DNA of 48,347 bases from Polymyxa betae (lineage: Eukaryota; Endomyxa; Phytomyxea; Plasmodiophorida; Plasmodiophoridae): assembly GCA_003693705.1 (NCBI GenBank), contig RBZT01000641.1, positions 1 to 48,347 on the forward strand, written 5' to 3'. Every line of letters begins with the position of its first letter. Positions within the stretch are counted from its first letter, which is position 1. Below, piece after piece: positions 43,227 through 48,347 of the stretch. A program made the translations under genes and the position numbers. Below the pieces are notes generated by a model, which had not been told where the DNA came from, ran no database searches, and saw only the letters and a program-made list of their open reading frames with translations.

Positions 43227-44096
43227 AGACGAATCACGGAGGAATGATGTTTGTACAAGATGCGAAACCCTAACCCTAAAATACAGAGAGAAAGCCATCT
43301 GGTCATTATGTTTCCGAGTTCTTTGTGCAGTAACATTACTCGTAGCAGATTAAAATCCTTCCAATCGCCCAAAATCGGGCATTATGCAGATCAACTCTTC
43401 ACAATTTTGACCAAAAATCTAAAAAACCAAAAAGGTCAAATCATCGATTTGGTCACCAAAACTGACGATTACTTTGGGATCGGGAAAGGGCTGAAGAATG
43501 TTTTTTGCAGAATTTCGAGCCTTCTGCCTCGCCCAATATCCTGTAACGTTTAAATCAACATTGACATTTTTCAAGAGACATAATTTGCAAACATTTTAAA
43601 TGAACAGGTTGAAGGCCTTTGACACAGAGTGAATCTCCATCTCTCTATTATTACATCTTTCGATGATTGGCGAGGCTATCGGAGCCTTTGCTTCAAGTTT
43701 ATAGGGCATCATGGCCATTGCTGGGAGGAAACCGTCGTTCCTTTCGGCTCGGAAACGGGCCATCTCCAGATGAAGAGCCTCTAATCACAACCTCATAAAC
43801 ACAGAATATATCATTCTGCTTCGGAACTTGGAATTGTTAATCAGCGAGTCGAATCTTACTGAGCGCTGCAATCGCCAATTTGCTCACGAAAATCTGGGTT
43901 TCAGGGTTTAGGTTTTTGAAAGATTATTGAATGTCGCTCTGATTTCTATAGCGTGTCGTACACATAATCGAAGGAATTGAATCTCCACGTAGTTTGTCGC
44001 TGCCAAAAACAGTAACGAAGCAAGCGACTCGACACAGACTTACAAGAAGGCCGGGTCACCGCTACAAAACTGCTGCGTAGTCCGCGCTTGCGCACA
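43227..44096. other. Intergenic stretch between family member 6 and the BTB gene
   Basis: Telo-boxes AAACCCTAACCCTAAA (43265) and AGGGTTTAGG (43903). A 100-codon frame at 43251 begins within the first tract and has no family features. Confidence 0.45.
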
Positions 44097-45089
44097 ATGT
44101 GTAGCAGAGGGGGCTCTCAGATATCATCGTCGGGCTCGCTTTACCCAGCATCCTCACCCATGGCAATGGCGGCGGCCGCCGCAGCACCGCCCCCGCTGCA
44201 CCCCATCACCACCCCGGGGCCGGTACGGCCCGCGGACCTGTTCAGCCGACGCGATCGCACCGCCGACCTGATCTTGCTGGTCGACGCCACCCTCTACTAT
44301 GTCCATCGTCATCTGCTGGGCCAGCACAGCCGCCGGATCGCCGGCCTGGACGCCGCGCGGTCGCGCTGGACCATCCGCCTGCCGGTCGTACCCGACCTCG
44401 TCGCCCACAGCGGCCCGTGCCTGGCGCAGCCGCTGTTCGCCCTCTACCTCGGCTACCTGTACGGGTACGATCGGCGGCTGCGCGACGATCAGTGCGCCCG
44501 GTGCGTACTGGCCCTGCTGATGGTGGCGGATTTCATGGGTTCCGGGCAGCTCCGTGCGCACTGCGAATACCTCGTGGGGCAGAACTACCCGCTGTCGGAG
44601 GCGTCGTGGCGCCCGCTGCTGCACTGGTGCAAGAAGGCCGCGCTCTCCGTCCGCATTCCGATCGCCGTCTACACGTTCCTGTACGACCGCTATGCGTACG
44701 CCTGTCAACTCCGGAAACTGTTCGCCCTCGACCCGGACGATTTCTGCGGCGTCCTGCTCCTGCCGACCGCCAGCCTGTCCGCTCTGGAACGCGTCCGTCT
44801 CCTGGCGCAGTACGTGTCGGGCCAGTACGACGACCTCGGCAATGGGATGATTTCGTTGCGGAGTTCGTTGATGTCTCCGGAAAAGTTCTGTTCGATGGTG
44901 ACGGCGATGTTCGCGGCGAATGGCGCGAAAGACGAGCTGGAGCGAGTGCGTGAGTTGGTGGCGAGGCTGCAGTTCAACCTGGGTCATGCTGCCCTCGATC
45001 AACACTGGCGCAACCTGCTCGATAAGATGTTACTGTCCTCCGCGGTCCGAGCTCTGATACGGACCTGCGCTCTATACAGACATACATAA
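44097..45089 (+). CDS. BTB/POZ domain protein
   Basis: Intronless ORF; about 330 residues from the ATG at 44097 (another in-frame ATG at 44160). After an Ala/Pro-rich N-terminus, residues about 45-170 form a BTB domain. TADLILLVDATLYYVHRHLLGQHS corresponds to the D-V-x-L-V-V-x-x-x-x-F-x-x-H-x-x-x-L-x-x-x-S signature. FALYLGYLYGYDRRL matches the F-x-x-x-L-x-Y-x-Y-T/G strand-helix, and ALLMVADFMGSGQLRAHCEYLV the closing A-x-x-L-x-L-x-x-C-x-x-x-L. The rest is helical and could be a BACK-like region. BTB proteins form dimers and often serve as cullin-3 adaptors or transcription regulators. CGTACTGG is at 44505, and CCAGTACG (44822) is read as Gln-Tyr-Asp. A telo-box lies upstream at 43903. Confidence 0.75.
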   Translation: MCSRGGSQISSSGSLYPASSPMAMAAAAAAPPPLHPITTPGPVRPADLFSRRDRTADLILLVDATLYYVHRHLLGQHSRRIAGLDAARSRWTIRLPVVPDLVAHSGPCLAQPLFALYLGYLYGYDRRLRDDQCARCVLALLMVADFMGSGQLRAHCEYLVGQNYPLSEASWRPLLHWCKKAALSVRIPIAVYTFLYDRYAYACQLRKLFALDPDDFCGVLLLPTASLSALERVRLLAQYVSGQYDDLGNGMISLRSSLMSPEKFCSMVTAMFAANGAKDELERVRELVARLQFNLGHAALDQHWRNLLDKMLLSSAVRALIRTCALYRHT

Positions 45090-46064
45090 CCGTTTAATAT
45101 TCCGCTCTCCTTGGGCAGACTGTAATTTAATAAACCCTAACCCTCACTGCCTTCATGTTCTCCCAGTGCAGCCAAAAAAACATTCCCTGAGTCAGAGCTG
45201 AGAGATCAGCAGCAAAATATTCGGAAATGACCTTGATTAGGGTTTTAGGGTCGCGGGGCCTTCAAAATTGGATTTATTCTGAAATCTGTAACCCGGAAAA
45301 CATTATTTCAACACAGAATCGGTATTGCCCTTTGAAACGATTCTTTCAGAGAACATCTTTCGGATCTGTTTCCGACACATCGTTCTCGTCGCAATTGGTT
45401 TCGGCATTCCGACATTTTTGTCATGGAAACTTTTAAGCCATTCCGATATCCACGAATGTTACACGTACTAATTTTCAGCGACAAACTGAATGTGAAATCG
45501 AATTTTCCAGGCTTCATCAATTTACAAGTTTTTGATGAATATGCAATGGCACAACATCCTCGATGTCTTTAGATAGACAGACTATTGTAAAGCTGTCCAG
45601 TAGACTCGCATATTTACAATGCCGAGAAGGCCAAATATCTGTTGAATAGGCGGTTCAATTGCCAGCGAATGACAACTTGCAAGATTCTAACGCAATCTCA
45701 AAGACAAGAATCAACAAAAATGGAAGTTCTCAGCATCACACGAAAGGCTCGTGGTGACCTTTGTCGAATAATGGGCGAAATAAACTCAGCACAACGACGC
45801 TTTGGGCTCTGACAGTCTGGGCTGTCAAGAACGAGGACCTGAGGAATGTTGGAAGCTCGTAAAACTCCTGATTGCTTAGAATATCCCAGCTCGAGGAAGA
45901 ATGTTTTAACAGATGATTGATGAAAAGTTTTACAAAGTCATCATAGCAGATGATTGGATTCAAATTCTTATTGAAGGTCATCAAGCGCAGGAATCTGCAT
46001 ATATTCGATCTTACAAGTGCGTAACAAATAGTGCGTAATGTTATCTATTTCTATTTAACAAGTA
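45090..46064. other. Intergenic stretch with two telo-boxes
   Basis: AAACCCTAACCCT at 45132 and TTAGGGTTTTAGGG at 45238. No gene is supported between the BTB gene and tRNA-Ser. Confidence 0.4.
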
Positions 46065-46146
46065 GCCGTTGTGTCCGAGTGGTCAAGGAGGCAGACTTGA
46101 AATCTGCTGGGTTCTGCCCACGCGAGTTCGAATCTCGTCGACGGCT
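46065..46146 (+). tRNA. tRNA-Ser (anticodon UGA), unusual discriminator
   Basis: 82 nt. The acceptor GCCGTTG pairs with CGACGGC (one G-T pair). The anticodon stem GCAGA/TCTGC encloses CTTGAAA, so the DNA anticodon is TGA and reads UCA. A long variable arm (TGGGTTCTGCCCAC) identifies a class II tRNA. The T-arm is GCGAG-TTCGAAT-CTCGT. The base after the acceptor stem is T, whereas serine tRNAs almost always carry G73, an identity element for seryl-tRNA synthetase. A T6 run at 46151 follows. Confidence 0.9.
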
Positions 46147-46150
46147 TGTC

Positions 46151-46156
46151 TTTTTT
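46151..46156 (+). terminator. Poly-T polymerase III terminator of tRNA-Ser
   Basis: Six T, four bases past the discriminator. Confidence 0.8.
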
Positions 46157-46344
46157 GCTGCCAAAACCCGTCTTCATCCATCACAAATCATTCACGCTAT
46201 CAAAAATCCATCCGAAAAAAACATCCGTTGTCACCCATCTTCTCCGCAAAATGTTTTGTGAAATTGTTACACTCGAATAATCCTCCTGCGGCATCTGTCA
46301 CTCCGAGCCATTTGCGACCCTCCAGTCTCCCTCATTCAAGGGCC

Positions 46345-46879
46345 ATGGCGATCCCTCCGACCGCCACACTGGTCGGCGCGTTTCTGGTCGTACTGGCCCT
46401 GAGCGTGACCCGCGGCGCCGACCCCAACGATCCCTCCCCGTCGTCTTCATCATCATCCGCGTCAGAACTGGATATCCGCGAGACACAGGTTACGTTTCCT
46501 CCAGCTGCAACGTTTCCGCCGGCGATTCGGCCGCGTGATGAAACGCGCCTCGATTCTGCCCTCCGCCGCGCCTCCGAGACCCGCGACGCTCTCGAGCCGC
46601 TGCTGGAAGCCACCGTTCGGCGAAGCCACCTGGATGAGATCGTGCCCGTACTGGCCCGGTTCGGTTATGTGGCGTGGTTCCCGGCCACGGCTTTGACGAT
46701 CTTTCTCGCTACTGCAACCGGTGTCAGCGCATTCGGCTGTTCGCTCTGTTGAGCGCTCCGTTTGTTTTCGGCGGCGCTTTTTGGGTCGCCGATTCCATCA
46801 ATGACAGCTTGGCGGAGTGGTGGATGAGATGCGGCGTCAACGACGATTTCGTTCGGTGTCTCGTGGTCGTCGCCAGTGA
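46345..46879 (+). pseudogene. Small membrane protein family member 7, two frame breaks
   Basis: From ATG: signal peptide (TLVGAFLVVLALSVTRGA), a long Ser/Pro/Thr linker, then ALEPLLEATVRRSHLDEIVPVLARF, the block shared with the locus at 11854. The first frame ends at 46752. The family's later parts are readable by moving one base back twice: RLFALLSAPFVFGGAFWVAD (about 46735-46810), then DEMRRQRRFRSVSRGRRQ with a stop at 46877. This tail matches ERMRRQRRPRAV of the 11854 locus. CGTACTGG is at 46390 and 46648. The nearest upstream feature is tRNA-Ser. A short product ending at 46752 is possible. Confidence 0.6.
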
Positions 46880-48347
46880 AGATTGTTTCGTTTCTGGCCT
46901 CCGTCACGATTCTGCTGTCTCAATAAATCACTTCATTTCTGCCTCTCGGAGAATGATTCAGAATCACAGCGAGCTCTGCGACGAGGTCGCAGTCACTGAG
47001 CTCGTTCTAACATTGTTATGGATCTGGAACTAAGCCGGGCTTTGGTAGAATTGATATCTCCATGCAGATTTCATCGAGCACGAAACGCCACCCAGCGCTC
47101 GTATAACGTGATTCGTCAAAGCATCAGAGCAAGAGCGTTCAGCTGAGCGATTAGATGATGCTCGTCTCTGCAATTCGCAGACTTCAGCTTCGCTTATTTT
47201 TTTTGCGACTATTATTGAAGAGATTTTTTACGATGGAATTTCAGAATCAACAGGTTTCCCGCCATTATGAATGTGACTGTGATAAGTACGGATTTTCGTG
47301 CGCGAGGCTTAGAAAAATTCTACCGTGATCGTTGGAGATTTTTGCGCTGTTATTGATTAAGCGATCGGATGCATTTTTCCGGATGAATCCATTGATCAGA
47401 CGATTCGATCTTTGAATGCGTGATAGCCCAACATCCCAACCGGGGCCAGCTGGACCTGCATGACGTGTTGCCGGGCGGTGTGAGACGGTCAGCCTGGTCA
47501 AGTACGGGCTCGTTAATATGCAATGAATTTCGGTGACTCAACGCCATTTCAGCTTGGCGATATGATGGACCGAAGATGGAGTAGAATAGGACACTGCTCT
47601 CACAATGTCTATGATTGACTGCTATCAGCATGAAGCCGTGCAGATGTGCTGCAGTAGATACAACGGGTTTGGTCCTGGGTTCGAGTCTGTCCAAGGAAAT
47701 GTTTTTTTTTGGAGGATTTCCCGATGCTATCAAACACTGTGGGAGAGAGGAAATCACGTTCTGTGAGGAAAACAATCATTGGAAAATGCAGGGTGGTGCA
47801 ACCCTCCAGGACAGATTGGTCCATTGACTACCTTGAAAACCGAATGGAGCATCGAATCAAGCTGGTGGCGACCGCAAACGCTTTGAGCTCATTCTTGCAA
47901 GATTCCAGTGAATTTGACAGATTCGTACAATGCCAGAACATTTGTAGAGCTTATCCGATCGTCGTATGAGAGCTCAAGAAACAGTTTTGACATTTTGGTC
48001 AACAATCGTCTAGACTCAATAATTTTCGTGTTTCTCATCAAAGTCCTCCGGATGCCTAAAGACCCTTCTGCAATCGTCACCCTCTGCAGCAGTTGTATGT
48101 TTGTTAGACGGGAGAGGGTTTTGAACTGGAATGTGTTTGAAGAAGTGTTTTATTTGATAGCATGCAAGCGGAAGACAATGCTTCCGGTTGAATTAGCGTG
48201 AGTCAACGCTATTGATATCTCGAGATTGATCTAACAGCGCTCATATGCTAACACGCCCCTTCGCTGTTGACATCGAGAGTTTCTTTGATTGATAAAGTGG
48301 GGCTGTAATCTGGATCTCCATCTTCTGCAAATCCAATGCGCATCTTT
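46880..48347. other. Right edge, no confident gene
   Basis: A 97-codon plus-strand frame (47908-48201, for example ARTFVELIRSSYESS) is helical but has no recognised domain or paralog, and might be an exon of a gene cut by the window end. A tRNA-like 3' half near 47680-47712 (GGTTCGAG then T9) does not fold and was rejected. Nothing else was seen. Confidence 0.3.

Noticed and set aside
44154-45005. 283-codon minus-strand ORF
   Set aside because: Shadow of the BTB gene; the plus-strand frame has the recognisable domain.
47640-47712. tRNA-like 3' half (GGTTCGAG box and nine T)
   Set aside because: The B-box-like sequence and T run are present, but the T-stem does not pair and no matching acceptor or D-arm was found upstream.
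1-48347. CRISPR array, bacterial operons, rRNA genes
   Set aside because: No regularly spaced repeats, no ribosome-binding-site pattern and no rRNA-like sequence; the window is eukaryotic.

Overview
The window looks like nuclear DNA of a unicellular eukaryote, probably opisthokont or early-diverging fungus (chytrid-like), but the lineage is not resolved. The evidence is two eukaryotic-type tRNA genes with poly-T ends, GT-AG introns of about 48-155 nt, many short TTAGGG-type tracts, and remnants of a Ty1/copia element and a LINE-type RNase H. Two kinds of DNA alternate. One is compact, GC-rich, intronless ORFs of 150-450 codons. The other is AT-richer DNA holding intron-bearing genes, repeats and decayed copies.

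Layout. 1-5 kb: a convergently decayed or empty left edge, then two tandem minus-strand genes for a paralogous seven-helix membrane protein (1759-2685, 3903-4709). 6.8-14.2 kb: four members of a family of small proteins with a signal peptide, two or three further hydrophobic segments and a basic tail (6815, 9988, 11854, 13623), with a tRNA-Thr at 8885. Three more members lie at 38943, 42759 and 46345. 14.4-16.3 kb: a possible BUB1/MAD3-like fragment and a Uma2-like gene inside a 1.4-kb duplication whose second, frameshifted copy is at 28.6-30.0 kb. 18.8-23.5 kb: a TMEM230-like gene and a 13-exon gene for a double B-box/PH-like protein. 24.6-27.5 kb: a tandem repeat ending at the start codon of a spliced single-pass membrane protein gene, a decayed copy of that gene, and an RNase H remnant. 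31.3-34.9 kb: a large inverted repeat holding a repeated, unrecognised family (conserved STLQKLI and CCQ-DLR-F motifs), also seen at 8 kb. 34.9-36 kb: a copia 3' end with its LTR, then a fold-back element. 38.9-46.9 kb: a GC-rich block with three of the small membrane proteins, an ankyrin-type secreted/membrane protein, a BTB protein and tRNA-Ser.

Two DNA-level signals tie the intronless genes together. The octamer CGTACTGG (either strand) occurs about 21 times, almost only inside the GC-rich genes and in several reading frames. Telo-box-like AAACCCTAA tracts (about 22) lie mostly 50-500 bp upstream of gene starts. No pathway can be reconstructed. The picture is of an accessory, duplication-prone region with expanding membrane-protein families. 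Several copies carry single-base frameshifts, almost all equivalent to a one-base loss, which may be decay or uncorrected assembly errors.
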